NCBI GenBank assembly: GCA_905202485.1
Contig: CAJKRY010000006.1
Location: 1 to 64,000, forward strand
From: an uncultured Methanomassiliicoccus sp.
GTDB taxonomy: Archaea > Thermoplasmatota > Thermoplasmata > Methanomassiliicoccales > Methanomassiliicoccaceae
Reading direction: 5' to 3'
DNA: 64,000 bases
The position numbers were made by a program, and so were the translations under genes. The notes beneath the pieces are model-generated. The model was not told where the DNA came from, did not search any database, and saw only the letters and a program-made list of their open reading frames with translations. This document shows positions 15,098-24,104 of the stretch, in pieces. Numbering within the stretch: the first letter of the stretch is position 1; every line of letters begins with the position of its first letter.

Positions 15098-16855
15098 TCA
15101 GTTAGATTGTTTCAGCTGCTTACGATACATGTCAGTTATCTCAATGCTTGTTGTAGCATCTCTTGCTTTTTTATCAAGCCTGGTGGTGCCGGTATAACGC
15201 GGAAATCTTATTGCAAAACCTGCACCCTCGCGGATGGAATCTCTTGCACAAGTGTGGATAGGAGACAGCGTTATTTCTGCCCCTCTTACTTCCAGAACGA
15301 CAGCAGGTTCAAACCAGACATCAGCTTCCAGCTTAGAATTTACTCTTGCAAATTTAGAATCTAGTTTGGTTTTGTTGAGCTTTTCTGGAATTGTAGCAAG
15401 ATCTACATCATTAAATCCACTTCCCAGCTTGCATACGGTTTCAAACGTGTCGTTATCAGGATTGTATGTAGCCATCAGCAGTGCACCGTATGTACCACCG
15501 CGCTTTCCCCTGCCGTAAAATGCTCCCACTGCTACCAGATCAACAGTGTCATTCATTTCTGATCTGTATTCCTTCTTATATTTGATCCAAAGGTAGCCTC
15601 TGGCACCTGCCCTGTAAATTGAATCGTTGGCGATTGATTTTGCCATAAGACCTTCGCAACCGTCAGCCAGAGCTTCCATGAAAAATATCTGTACCTCTTC
15701 TGGATCATCTAGAACTTTAGCTTCTGAGAGTCTTACAGACGGCGTGACTTTCACACATTTTGACAAAGTTTCTCTGCGCTGAAGGAGAGGTTTCAATGTA
15801 AGATCCTCACCATTAAAGTATAAACAATCAAAAAGATGAAATCTTACCGGATAATCTTCAATGGCCTCATTCAGATCATGCTTTCTGCCGCGTCTGTGAG
15901 ATACTTCCTGAAACGGAAGAAACTCTCCAGTGTTGATGTCAATGGGAACGCACTCCCCTTCGACGATGACATCGGTACCGACGAAGGCTTCTCTGAGAGA
16001 TTTTGCCACATCTGGGAACTGATCAGTCATGTCTTCCAGACGCCTGGAATACAGCTTAATCCCGCTGTCTGAAATATGAGCCTGAATTCTGAGCCCGTCG
16101 TATTTGTATTCAAACATTGCTTTGCCATCTAGACGCTCTAAAAGCTCTTCTGGAGAAGACAGTCTTTCAGCAAGCATAGCGCGTATAGGATTGCCGACGT
16201 GCACTTTCATGCCCCTGACGCCATCGATTCCATCATGGCAGAGCGTTTCTCCAACAAGACCTAAATCAGAAGTTATGTTGAAAGCCCTTTCAATATCAGG
16301 CTTGTCTGCTTTAGTAGCAAATGCGATTGCCAGAGCATCAATGACGGTCTGAGCTGCAATCCCGATTCTCATTCTGCCTGTTGCAAGTCTGGCAATGTAT
16401 TTTGCTTCATTAGGTTTGGCATCATGAAGGATATCTGCCAGCAGTTTCATTTTGAGATCTTGAGATCCGTCTCCATCGGCCCTGCAGATTTTAAGCAGGG
16501 CGGTGTGAACCCTTTCAAGAGTTAAATCCTGAGAGAAAAGTGTGGTCTGGCTCTTGTTAGCAAAAATGATTTCGGTGACTTTTCCTGTGTCGCCTTCCTT
16601 GTCCCATACGTCTTTTATTCTAGACCCTTTCTGTCCTGTAGCCATGGCTAAAGCTCTTAGATACAATTTATCAGCCATACCGAGTTTTTCAGGGTAGAAA
16701 TCAGGAACTATGTTTCCCTGAGTCATATAAATAATGGTACGAATATCTTTACAATCTGAGGATCTGAATAGATTGGCAAGAATGTCTGCCATCTCTAAGC
16801 GGGATGCTGTAGATTCTATTGCCTCATAGACCTTTACAAGGTCCCCGTACTGCAT
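15098..16855 (-). CDS. lig: ATP-dependent DNA ligase
   Basis: 585 residues, usual for archaeal replicative DNA ligase I, which seals nicks using ATP. The N-terminal DNA-binding domain (about 1-210) is followed by the adenylation domain with motif I EYKYDGLR, whose catalytic lysine is near residue 251. Further nucleotidyltransferase motifs are seen (VIVEGECV, FHLFDCLYF, EGLMAKS, YLWIKYKKEY). The C-terminal OB fold holds GSGFND and IRFPRYTGTTRLDK. The ATG at 16855 has TTGGAGG four bases upstream, a strong ribosome site. The message stops just upstream of the rpoL promoter. Confidence 0.95.
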   Translation of the reverse strand: MQYGDLVKVYEAIESTASRLEMADILANLFRSSDCKDIRTIIYMTQGNIVPDFYPEKLGMADKLYLRALAMATGQKGSRIKDVWDKEGDTGKVTEIIFANKSQTTLFSQDLTLERVHTALLKICRADGDGSQDLKMKLLADILHDAKPNEAKYIARLATGRMRIGIAAQTVIDALAIAFATKADKPDIERAFNITSDLGLVGETLCHDGIDGVRGMKVHVGNPIRAMLAERLSSPEELLERLDGKAMFEYKYDGLRIQAHISDSGIKLYSRRLEDMTDQFPDVAKSLREAFVGTDVIVEGECVPIDINTGEFLPFQEVSHRRGRKHDLNEAIEDYPVRFHLFDCLYFNGEDLTLKPLLQRRETLSKCVKVTPSVRLSEAKVLDDPEEVQIFFMEALADGCEGLMAKSIANDSIYRAGARGYLWIKYKKEYRSEMNDTVDLVAVGAFYGRGKRGGTYGALLMATYNPDNDTFETVCKLGSGFNDVDLATIPEKLNKTKLDSKFARVNSKLEADVWFEPAVVLEVRGAEITLSPIHTCARDSIREGAGFAIRFPRYTGTTRLDKKARDATTSIEITDMYRKQLKQSN

Positions 16856-17060
16856 AAACCCTCCAATGTTGCATATGTTAAGAACATAACGCTGCCTTCA
16901 TCATAATTAGAGATGAGTTTACCATATAGTAGCATTACAAACGATATAAATTGTAGTGGTTTGTAGTTCAATTATCCTTTTTAAGAATACTTTTAACAAA
17001 GCAAATATGTAATTTTATTACTATCGATGAATGAATAATCATATACCTTGCAACATTGGA

Positions 17061-18635
17061 TTAATTTACTTCAAATCTCATTTGAATGCCTGTGTTCTGT
17101 GCATCCCATTCTTTCTTGAGAGCGTAAAGCCTCTTTTTCATTTCCTGTTCTTTTCTGTCACTTGACTTCTGAGAGACTTCATCTTTAGTGCCAGCGGTCA
17201 TCATCACAATGACTCTTCCGTCCCGGTTACGTCCGGTTCTTCCGCGCCTCTGGATGCTTCTGATTTCAGAAGGAACCGGTTCATAGAACACTACCAGATC
17301 GGTATTGGCTACATCCAGACCTTCCTCTCCCACAGAAGTGGCAACAAGCACATTTATTTCATCATCCCTGAACCGCTGGAGCACTCCCAGCTGCTCTTTC
17401 TGTTTCAGACCTTTATCAGTCCCTCGTCCGGACTGTCCTATAAGCTTAGAGACTCTGACACCGTCAATCTTCGAGAGATACTCCATCACCATATCGCATG
17501 TATCACGGTACTGTGTGAAAACAAGAACCTTTGATTCCGGCCTCGAATTAAGCTGCTGACTCACAACACCCATTATTCTGGAAATCTTAGGGTGCTCCAT
17601 CTTAGTATTGGAAACCATTTCAAGAACACTGCCGAACTCCTCTGAAGATGCTATTGCCTTAGATGCTTTCGAGCCTTTGGCATCTTCAGCATCTTCCTTG
17701 ATTTTTTTAAGATATGAAGCCAACGGGGTTACTCCCTGAGTTTCGATAAGCTCAATCGCGTGGTTAACCTTGACCGCTCTGGCCTGTACAGACAGGGCGT
17801 TATACAGAGTCCTATTCTTTTCTCCCCTGTTAAGCCTGGCCTGGACCTCTTTTTGAACATCTAGCAGATGTGACATCGTGGCCGGTCTTCCTGGGGTCAT
17901 TAATCCTGTGGTTTTTAATTCTGCAATGTATCTATCGTAAAGTCCTCTGAGTACGTTGGCAATTTCCTGAATTGCACCGGGAAGATCTACAACAATCCAG
18001 TCGACAAAGTTTTCATGAACGAACTCAGAAACATCTTTGTCCAGCTCTGTTTTGATCTCAATCCTTTCAATATGCAGATTTGTACAGACTTCCATGATCT
18101 TCTGAGCATTGGAACCCGGAGAAGCTGTCATGCCCAGAGACAGTCCGCTTTTGACATTAGAATATTCATCGGCGATGTAAACGTAGGAATAATTTCCTAC
18201 AGCTCTGTGGGCTTCATCAAAGATTATCAGACTGACATTATCCAGTCCGATTCTCTCATGCTTCAAGTCATTAGAGATCACCTGAGGCGTAGAAACGATT
18301 ACATCCGTCTGATTCCAGAGAAGTTCTCTTTCTTCAGGAGGTATTTCTCCTGTTAGAGTGCATATTGATCTGCAGAGAATGCTTTTTTCCATAAACTCTG
18401 AGTGCTGTTCAACCAAAGGCTTAGTAGGAGCTAAAAACAAAACTTTTCCGCCTTTTCTTTCTAAAACTTCTGCAGCCACCATCAAGGCCACAACGGTTTT
18501 ACCCATTCCGGTAGGCAGAACGACTAGTGTAGAAGAGCTCAGACACGAATCTGCCAAATAGCGCTGATATCCTCTAAATTGAATGGTATCTTCTTTTATG
18601 AGGGGATGGTCTACATACACTGAATCTTCTATCAA
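17061..18635 (-). CDS. Hef/FANCM-type superfamily 2 helicase, without nuclease domain
   Basis: 524 residues. It is the helicase half of archaeal Hef: Walker A PTGMGKT near residue 41, DEAH box FDEAHRA near 146, motif III LGMTASPG, the helix-rich thumb insert between the RecA domains, and motif VI QRRGRTGR near 465. Hef works at stalled forks and branched DNA. Many euryarchaeal Hef proteins continue into an ERCC4/XPF nuclease plus HhH2 domain; this one stops soon after the helicase (FEVN), and no nuclease gene is beside it. The start TTG 18635 (MIEDSVYVDHPLI) is uncertain, with GTG five codons later as an alternative. Confidence 0.9.
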   Translation of the reverse strand: MIEDSVYVDHPLIKEDTIQFRGYQRYLADSCLSSSTLVVLPTGMGKTVVALMVAAEVLERKGGKVLFLAPTKPLVEQHSEFMEKSILCRSICTLTGEIPPEERELLWNQTDVIVSTPQVISNDLKHERIGLDNVSLIIFDEAHRAVGNYSYVYIADEYSNVKSGLSLGMTASPGSNAQKIMEVCTNLHIERIEIKTELDKDVSEFVHENFVDWIVVDLPGAIQEIANVLRGLYDRYIAELKTTGLMTPGRPATMSHLLDVQKEVQARLNRGEKNRTLYNALSVQARAVKVNHAIELIETQGVTPLASYLKKIKEDAEDAKGSKASKAIASSEEFGSVLEMVSNTKMEHPKISRIMGVVSQQLNSRPESKVLVFTQYRDTCDMVMEYLSKIDGVRVSKLIGQSGRGTDKGLKQKEQLGVLQRFRDDEINVLVATSVGEEGLDVANTDLVVFYEPVPSEIRSIQRRGRTGRNRDGRVIVMMTAGTKDEVSQKSSDRKEQEMKKRLYALKKEWDAQNTGIQMRFEVN

Positions 18636-18732
18636 GCAGAATGTAGAAAGAAATTTTGTTATAAAAGCTAATGGGGAATTATTATAATTTTAATAGTTTT
18701 AGAATAACTGCTTGTGAGCGCACATATAAGAT

Positions 18733-18769
18733 AAAAAAAGTATGTTGAATGCAGCGTCTTACGCTGCAT
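18733..18769 (-). terminator. Intrinsic terminator of the IscA-like gene
   Basis: Reading leftward, ATGCAGCG-TAAGA-CGCTGCAT forms a perfect 8-bp stem followed by TCAACATAC and seven T residues. It starts seven bases after the stop of the IscA-like gene. Confidence 0.85.
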
Positions 18770-18775
18770 CTGCGA

Positions 18776-19096
18776 TTAATGGCAGCCGGAACAGCCACCG
18801 CACGATGATTTTAGATTTGGATTGTTTACGACCAGACCGGAACCACTTGGAGTCTCGATATAATCTACAGTGGACTCATCCAATAGTTCTTTTGTTTCGT
18901 CGTCATAGTAGAACGCGAAGCCTTCCTCTTGTTGAGTGTTGTCTCCATCTTTTGCTCCTTCTTGGAATGCCATTCCGAACTGAGGTCCGGAGCAACCCAT
19001 TCCTGCAAGATAAATCCTAATGCCGTAACCCTGCTTTTCATTTTTGTCAAGCAAGTCCTTAATGAAATCAATCGCTTCAGCGCTTACTTTTACCAC
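18776..19096 (-). CDS. HesB/IscA-like iron-sulfur carrier
   Basis: 106 residues of the A-type carrier (HesB/IscA/ErpA) fold: VSAEAIDFIKDLL at the N-terminus, GIRIYLAGMGCSGPQFGMAF in the core, VDYIETPSGSGLVVNNPN, and a cysteine-rich end CGGCSGCH. Compared with bacterial IscA, the first cysteine (in GMGCSG) and the C-terminal CxxC pair are kept, which would hold an Fe-S cluster or iron. Start is GTG 19096 with GGTGAT five bases upstream. It is monocistronic, with its own terminator. Likely role: delivery of clusters to the many Fe-S enzymes of a methanogen. Confidence 0.85.
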   Translation of the reverse strand: MVKVSAEAIDFIKDLLDKNEKQGYGIRIYLAGMGCSGPQFGMAFQEGAKDGDNTQQEEGFAFYYDDETKELLDESTVDYIETPSGSGLVVNNPNLKSSCGGCSGCH

Positions 19097-19380
19097 TAGT
19101 AATCACCAAACCTAGGAGCTCAGTCGATCTATATAACATGATTGCCTTCCTACTTCGATTTATTGCTGATTTGTCGATCATGCTGCGCCATGTAATGGAT
19201 ATTGTCATAAAATTATACCTGATTCTATTCAAAACAGCTAATACATTATGAAAATTATTATCATTCAGAAAGATTTTACGGCTACGGCCTGCAGAGTATT
19301 GCGGTCCTCGGCACACATGCAGATTGCTTTAATGTCACCTGCAGGGACATAATAATATAGGGCGTTTCCATCACATATCT

Positions 19381-19881
19381 GTGTCTGCTGAGATATCCCA
19401 TAACAATGATAGCCAGCCCCTGATTGAATACACGTCCAGAGAGATGCAGAGAGGAGATGTTCCAGAAGTAGTCATGATCAGCAGAGACAATATGGCCAAA
19501 ATCATTCGTGACTCATGGGGAGTTGAATGGGATGACACAGATCTTTTGAAGATGCTCCGCCACAACTCTACATATAATGAAATTTTTGAGATAGAAGGTA
19601 AGATAATTGCTTACTATTCGATCGAGATCAGAGACAGCATTCTCTTCATCAACTCCATCCAAGTAGATAGAGGATATAAAGGAATGGGATACGGCAGCGA
19701 AATGATGAAACGCATAGAAGAGATTGCATTAATATATAATGCAGAAATAATCGAGCTATGGGTGCAGATAACAAATATTGCCGCCAGAAGATTCTATTAT
19801 AACAGAGGGTTTAGAATGGTCTCCAGACAGGGCAACAACTACCTAATGAGGAAGTTCCTGCCCACCCGCGGAGACGATTAA
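19381..19881 (+). CDS. GNAT acetyltransferase, RimI-like
   Basis: 166 residues. The GNAT core is complete: the acetyl-CoA pyrophosphate loop GYKGMGYGSEMM near residue 100, beta strand FINSIQVD before it, and the RimI-like ending AARRFYYNRGFRMVSRQGNNYLMRK. Archaeal RimI homologues acetylate protein N-termini; that is the best guess, not a demonstrated substrate. The N-terminal 25 residues are variable. Start GTG 19381 has a TATA-like TAATATAG about 30 bases upstream and no ribosome site, in line with a leaderless message. Its end overlaps the convergent methyltransferase gene by four bases. Confidence 0.8.
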   Translation: MSAEISHNNDSQPLIEYTSREMQRGDVPEVVMISRDNMAKIIRDSWGVEWDDTDLLKMLRHNSTYNEIFEIEGKIIAYYSIEIRDSILFINSIQVDRGYKGMGYGSEMMKRIEEIALIYNAEIIELWVQITNIAARRFYYNRGFRMVSRQGNNYLMRKFLPTRGDD

Positions 19882-20459
19882 GACGTCGTAGCTTTTTTCT
19901 TCATCAGCATTGAGAACATTCTCTGCCGGCTATCCATGTACAATGAAGTTACATCTCTGATCTCCTCAATGTCGAAAATTGATCTAAACATGATGTATGG
20001 GTCTCCCCTGTCGCAGCAGGTCCTTGCATTTCTGCACTGGACTGTAACAAGAATTAGGTATCCGCCTGGTTTCAAAATTCTCCACATCTCTTCAGCATAC
20101 TTTCCCCGTTCAACATAGCCAATGTGGTCAAACCAGCGGTCATCGTATGCTATATCGAATTCTCCTTCAGGAAAAGGAAGAGCTGTCAGGTCTGAAGAGT
20201 ACACTTTGATGTTGGCACCAGTCTCTTCTGCTTTAGAAGCGGTGTCGGCAACCAATTCTGGATCCGGAGCTACAGCTGCAACATAGAAACCTTCCTGAGC
20301 CAGATACAATGAGTTGACGGCCTTGTTGCTGAGATCCAAGGCTGAATCTCCATGGACCATCTTGCCACCTACTGTATCAATCAGGACTTCATCTGGCCTA
20401 AAGTTGCCGGGTGGGTTTTCTCTCAGCGAATGTTCACTGTACATTTTTTTGAGATCCAT
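19878..20459 (-). CDS. Class I SAM-dependent methyltransferase
   Basis: 193 residues from ATG 20459 (MDLKKMYSEHSL). It has a degenerate glycine-rich motif I region (HGDSALDLSNKAVNSLYLA), an acidic motif II area, the motif IV-like FPEGEFDIAYDD and the post-motif WRILKPGGYLILVT of the Methyltransf_11 type. Two nearby cysteines (CRNARTCC) are unusual. I prefer ATG 20459 because GGTGAT lies three bases upstream; an alternative ATG at 20495 overlaps the stop of the upstream MFS gene as ATGA. Either way the gene is in an operon with the transporter. Substrate is unknown; the pairing suggests modification of a small molecule or drug. Confidence 0.75.
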   Translation of the reverse strand: MDLKKMYSEHSLRENPPGNFRPDEVLIDTVGGKMVHGDSALDLSNKAVNSLYLAQEGFYVAAVAPDPELVADTASKAEETGANIKVYSSDLTALPFPEGEFDIAYDDRWFDHIGYVERGKYAEEMWRILKPGGYLILVTVQCRNARTCCDRGDPYIMFRSIFDIEEIRDVTSLYMDSRQRMFSMLMKKKATTS

Positions 20460-20491
20460 TTTATCACCATTACCTTCACTGTTGAAATTAT

Positions 20492-21952
20492 TCATGATCT
20501 TTTACCCTGTTTTCCACCTTTTCTAAACACCAAAGCTATAATGAATGCAATGATTGCAAACACTGTAGCAACTGTCCAGATCCTGTCGAACCCCTCATAT
20601 CTGTAAAGTTCTTCAAAGCCAGGTATGGCATACGGAGCCATTACCGCAGCAGAAAGAGCAGGACCGATTGCACCGCCGATGGTTCTGAATAAAGTGTTCA
20701 TACCAGAAGAAACACCGAACTCCTGCTTGGGCGTGAAATCCATAACAACGTTGATCAAAGAGCTCATAGCCAGTGCGATACCAGTTCCAAGAATGGCCTG
20801 AGAAACTGAAAGTTTCCAGAATACATCATTGAACTGCGTGAGGATTAAGAAACCTACAGCCATGATTGCAGTTCCAACTACCATTACATTTGTTGACCCG
20901 TATTTCTTGGAAGCAATTCCACCAGTCATTCCAAAGATGAACTGGAAAGCTGCCGTAGGAAGCATATGCAGCCCTACGATGAACGTGTCGGTAAACCCGT
21001 AGTACCCGCCGAGCTCAACCGGAGTCTCCAGAAAAAACGGCATCGTCTGGTAGTAAAGGAACATTACCAGACCGGCGAAGAATGCAACCAGCGTGGCATT
21101 CATGATGCCGAGGTTTTTAAACAAAGAAAGTTTTACGATTGGCTCTTTTGATCGTCTTTCCCAAAGCACAAAAGCCACAGCGGCTATTACCGAAGCTGCA
21201 AAGAATGAAAGGATCTTGAGACTTGTCCAGCCGTCGGTTCTTCCAGCAGTCACAGCATACAGGAAACAGAATACAGAAATACCGAGCAGAGCTGCTCCCA
21301 TACCGTCGATCTTAGCTCCTCTGTCTGCTCCCTGTTCTTTCTTTACTACAAAGAAAGCTGCTATAATTAAAAATACAAAGGGGATTGCCACCAGATGGAA
21401 AGCAAAATTCCAGGTGTCAACTGAAGTCAGCCAGCCTCCGAGAACAAGCCCTATCGAGGTACCGACTGCGAACATGGAAGAAACGAGACCTAAAGCAAAT
21501 GGTATCCTGTCCTGAGGGAATACGTTCCTGATGACACTGAAGGCAAGAGGAAACATACCCATACCAATACCCTGCACACCTCTGAAAAATAATAGAACGA
21601 AAATGTTAGCTTCCCCGAGAAGCGAGTTAGAGATTGTTATTGAAAATCCAGACCCCAGCAGACCAATGAGGTAGACCACCATTACAGTAATCAACAAATT
21701 TCTTGTACCGTATATATCTCCCAGCTTTCCAATAATAGGTGTTACAACACCGCCCACCAGAAGGTATATGGACAGAACCCATGAAATCCATTCAGCGCCG
21801 TTTGTAAAATCAGATGCAACCTGCCTCAGATCAGGCACCAGCATGATCTCTACAAACATTACGACAAGGCTTATGAGAGACAATAAAACCAAAACGGAAT
21901 AATGTCCCTTCATCGAAACGTTCTGTTCATGAGGCAGTATGATCACCTTCAC
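20492..21952 (-). CDS. MFS multidrug exporter, DHA2 (14-TM) family
   Basis: 486 residues with about 14 predicted membrane segments, the size and pattern of EmrB/QacA proton-driven drug exporters. The N-terminal domain shows DLRQVASDFTNGAEWISWVLS, the loop GKLGDIYGTRNLL (motif A) and GIGMGMFPLAFSVIRN (motif C-like). The C-terminal domain has SSGMNTLFRTIGGAIGPALS. The GTG at 21952 is only one base from GGAGGT, so the in-frame GTG at 21946 (six bases away) may be the real start. A methyltransferase follows with a 4-base overlap. Substrate unknown. Confidence 0.88.
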   Translation of the reverse strand: MKVIILPHEQNVSMKGHYSVLVLLSLISLVVMFVEIMLVPDLRQVASDFTNGAEWISWVLSIYLLVGGVVTPIIGKLGDIYGTRNLLITVMVVYLIGLLGSGFSITISNSLLGEANIFVLLFFRGVQGIGMGMFPLAFSVIRNVFPQDRIPFALGLVSSMFAVGTSIGLVLGGWLTSVDTWNFAFHLVAIPFVFLIIAAFFVVKKEQGADRGAKIDGMGAALLGISVFCFLYAVTAGRTDGWTSLKILSFFAASVIAAVAFVLWERRSKEPIVKLSLFKNLGIMNATLVAFFAGLVMFLYYQTMPFFLETPVELGGYYGFTDTFIVGLHMLPTAAFQFIFGMTGGIASKKYGSTNVMVVGTAIMAVGFLILTQFNDVFWKLSVSQAILGTGIALAMSSLINVVMDFTPKQEFGVSSGMNTLFRTIGGAIGPALSAAVMAPYAIPGFEELYRYEGFDRIWTVATVFAIIAFIIALVFRKGGKQGKRS

Positions 21953-22048
21953 ACCTCCAATTTAGGAAGTGTAAATCAGAAAAGTGGAGCTGCGGGGTTA
22001 AAAATGATCGCACTAAACTTTTTCAGATGAAGCGCCCTTCTCCAATTA

Positions 22049-22999
22049 ATGAATAGAATCCTTGTCGTCGGCGCTGAAAGCCTGATCGGGCAGAATATCT
22101 GCAGAATTGCAACACAACGCGGAATAAATGTTGTCGGGACATACAAAAAAACATCATGGGCTAGATACTGCCCAATGGGAATTATGGATCCTACCGATGC
22201 TGAAGAGGTTAAGGAAGTTATGAAGAGATATCAGCCTGAAGCGGTATATATAGATCCATCGTGTGACAGCCCGGAATACTGTGAGACTCATCCGCAGGAA
22301 GCCTGGGCAACAAATGTAGAAGGTGTTTTAAACATAGCAACATCAGCCAAAGAGTTCAATTCCAGAGTATTTTTAATCTCTACAGATCTAGTATTCAGCG
22401 GCGATAAGGGATCAAAGTATGCAGAAACCGACGCTCCTGAACCGCTCAGCAAATACGCGCAGATGAAATTAGAAAGCGAGCGCATAGTCCTAGATGCATC
22501 TAAACAAAACTGCATCTGCAGAGTTTCGGCCACCTATGGAATAAATAAAGCTACCCCGAAGTATAATTTTATCACCTGGGCGCTGGATCAGCTGAAATCC
22601 AATAGACAGGTAAAAATGCTGGAAGATCAATGTGTAACTCCCTCGTATGCTCCAGATTGCGCAGAAGAGATGCTGATTATGGCAGACAGAATGTGTGCGG
22701 GCATCTATCACCTCGCAGTTGATGAGTGTCTAAGCAGGTATGATATGGGACTCAAACTTGCTGAGATCTTTGGGCTGGATAAATCACTTTGCGTAAAGAT
22801 TAAAAGTGATGATGTAGAACCAATAGTAATTAGAGGAAAAAATACTTGTCTGGACTCATCAAAAGTGACTAAAGAAATCGGCAGGAGTCTTATGTCATTT
22901 GAGGATACCCTCAGGGATATGAAAAGCAATGATGTAGACAGGAAAAAAGAGTCATCCATCGAATCTGGTAAAAGCAATAATTTCATAAATATAATCTAA
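22049..22999 (+). CDS. RmlD-like NAD(P)-dependent sugar-nucleotide reductase/epimerase
   Basis: 316 residues, extended short-chain dehydrogenase fold. The N-terminal NAD(P)-binding motif is VVGAESLIGQNI, and the active-site YxxxK is YAQMK near residue 140, with STDLVFSGDKG before it as in RmlD (dTDP-4-dehydrorhamnose reductase). Related archaeal proteins are often called RmlD or MAT-beta-like; no other rhamnose genes are nearby, so the substrate is open. The last 25 residues are charged and low-complexity. The start ATG 22049 has no ribosome site. Confidence 0.78.
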   Translation: MNRILVVGAESLIGQNICRIATQRGINVVGTYKKTSWARYCPMGIMDPTDAEEVKEVMKRYQPEAVYIDPSCDSPEYCETHPQEAWATNVEGVLNIATSAKEFNSRVFLISTDLVFSGDKGSKYAETDAPEPLSKYAQMKLESERIVLDASKQNCICRVSATYGINKATPKYNFITWALDQLKSNRQVKMLEDQCVTPSYAPDCAEEMLIMADRMCAGIYHLAVDECLSRYDMGLKLAEIFGLDKSLCVKIKSDDVEPIVIRGKNTCLDSSKVTKEIGRSLMSFEDTLRDMKSNDVDRKKESSIESGKSNNFINII

Positions 23000-23020
23000 T
23001 ATTCCTAGACAGGGGAAAGG

Positions 23021-23048
23021 TATAATATCCCACACGCAGGTGCGTGTG
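23021..23048 (+). promoter_or_regulatory. rubrerythrin promoter with inverted repeat operator
   Basis: TATAATAT at 23021-23028 is followed by CACACGC-AGGT-GCGTGTG (23031-23048), a perfect 7-bp inverted repeat. The expected transcript start is near 23050 and the ATG is at 23056, so a repressor bound to the repeat would sit between TATA box and start. This is a plausible redox-responsive operator for the oxidative-stress run. Confidence 0.65.
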
Positions 23049-23055
23049 CGATAAC

Positions 23056-23634
23056 ATGAATAAAACTGTAGAAAACCTCACTAAAGCTTTCGTCGGCGAG
23101 AGCATAGCTAGGAACAGATACAGTATGTATGCTTCAATAGCCAAAAAAGAAGGATACGAACAGATCGCAGAAATTTTCAGGCTTACATCTGATCAGGAAA
23201 AAGAGCATGCATCCCAGTTGTACAAAATGCTCGTTGCTCTCCAGGCAGAGAACAAATTTGACAGCGTAAAGATCGAAACGGAAGTGCCAGTCTTAAGGTC
23301 TACAACCATTGAGAATCTTAAGGCAGCAATTTCAGGAGAGAATTACGAACACACTGAGATGTATCCTGAATTCGCGAAGGTGGCTGATGAAGAGGGTTTG
23401 CCAAAGGTGGCCGCTAGACTAAGAGCAATCGCGGTGGCAGAAGTTCATCATGAAGAAAGGTACAAAAAGATCCTTGCTTCGCTTGAAGCCGGAGAGATCT
23501 TCAAAAAGAAAGAAGCGGTCTGGTGGGTCTGCAGAGAATGCGGATACATGCACTTCGGAACTGAAGCTCCAGAAATCTGCCCATCCTGTGACCATGCCCG
23601 TTCATACTATCAGTTAAAATGCGAGGAGTTCTGA
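23056..23634 (+). CDS. rbr: Rubrerythrin
   Basis: 192 residues from ATG 23056 (MNKTVENLTKAFVGES). The diiron four-helix bundle carries ESIARNRY, DQEKEHASQL, ENYEHTEMYPEF and AVAEVHHEERY, giving the glutamate and histidine ligands. The C-terminal rubredoxin-like domain has CRECG and CPSCD for one Fe(Cys)4. It reduces hydrogen peroxide in anaerobes. A GTG at 23044 in the same frame falls inside the operator repeat and is unlikely as a start. The superoxide reductase gene follows four bases after the stop, with GAGGAG in the last rbr codons as its ribosome site. Confidence 0.95.
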   Translation: MNKTVENLTKAFVGESIARNRYSMYASIAKKEGYEQIAEIFRLTSDQEKEHASQLYKMLVALQAENKFDSVKIETEVPVLRSTTIENLKAAISGENYEHTEMYPEFAKVADEEGLPKVAARLRAIAVAEVHHEERYKKILASLEAGEIFKKKEAVWWVCRECGYMHFGTEAPEICPSCDHARSYYQLKCEEF

Positions 23635-23638
23635 GAAT

Positions 23639-24025
23639 ATGACTGCAGTCAAAGAGATCTATTACTGTCCTGCCTGTGGAAATATCGTAGAGGTTGTAAA
23701 CAGCGGACTAGGAGGCCTGCACTGTTGCGGCAAACCAATGGTAAAGATGATTGCAAACTCTGTCGACGCCGCAGTGGAAAAACATGTTCCAATCGTTGAA
23801 CCGACAGAAAATGGAATTCTTGTCAAAGTAGGATCTATAGAACATCCAATGGATGAAGACCACTACATTCAGTGGATAGAAGTATCTTCAGATGCAAGAG
23901 TGATGAGAGCCTACCTGAAACCGGGAATGAAACCACAGGCTGAGTTTACCTGCCCTTGCAAATGCACCCACATCAATTCTGTAAGAGCATACTGCAACAA
24001 ACATGGACTCTGGAAGAAGGATTAA
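23639..24025 (+). CDS. dfx: Desulfoferrodoxin / superoxide reductase
   Basis: 128 residues, two-domain type. The N-terminal desulforedoxin domain has CPACG and CCGKPM, giving four cysteines for the rubredoxin-like centre. The catalytic superoxide reductase domain shows EKHVPIVE, IEHPMDEDHYIQWIE and the final C-x2-H (CNKHGLW), the His4-Cys iron site that reduces superoxide to peroxide. Peroxide would then be removed by the upstream rubrerythrin; the two genes are separated by four bases and form one operon. Confidence 0.95.
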   Translation: MTAVKEIYYCPACGNIVEVVNSGLGGLHCCGKPMVKMIANSVDAAVEKHVPIVEPTENGILVKVGSIEHPMDEDHYIQWIEVSSDARVMRAYLKPGMKPQAEFTCPCKCTHINSVRAYCNKHGLWKKD

Positions 24026-24104
24026 ACCTCCTCTTTCCAATTTTTTGTTTTTCGGTGCAATTATTATACCTTCGAGTTCGGTTTTAGATACCATTGGTGA
24101 AACT

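Noticed and set aside
19077..19316. Leftward 79-codon frame overlapping the IscA-like gene start
   Set aside because: Overlaps the ribosome site and start of the IscA-like gene and lacks its own signals.
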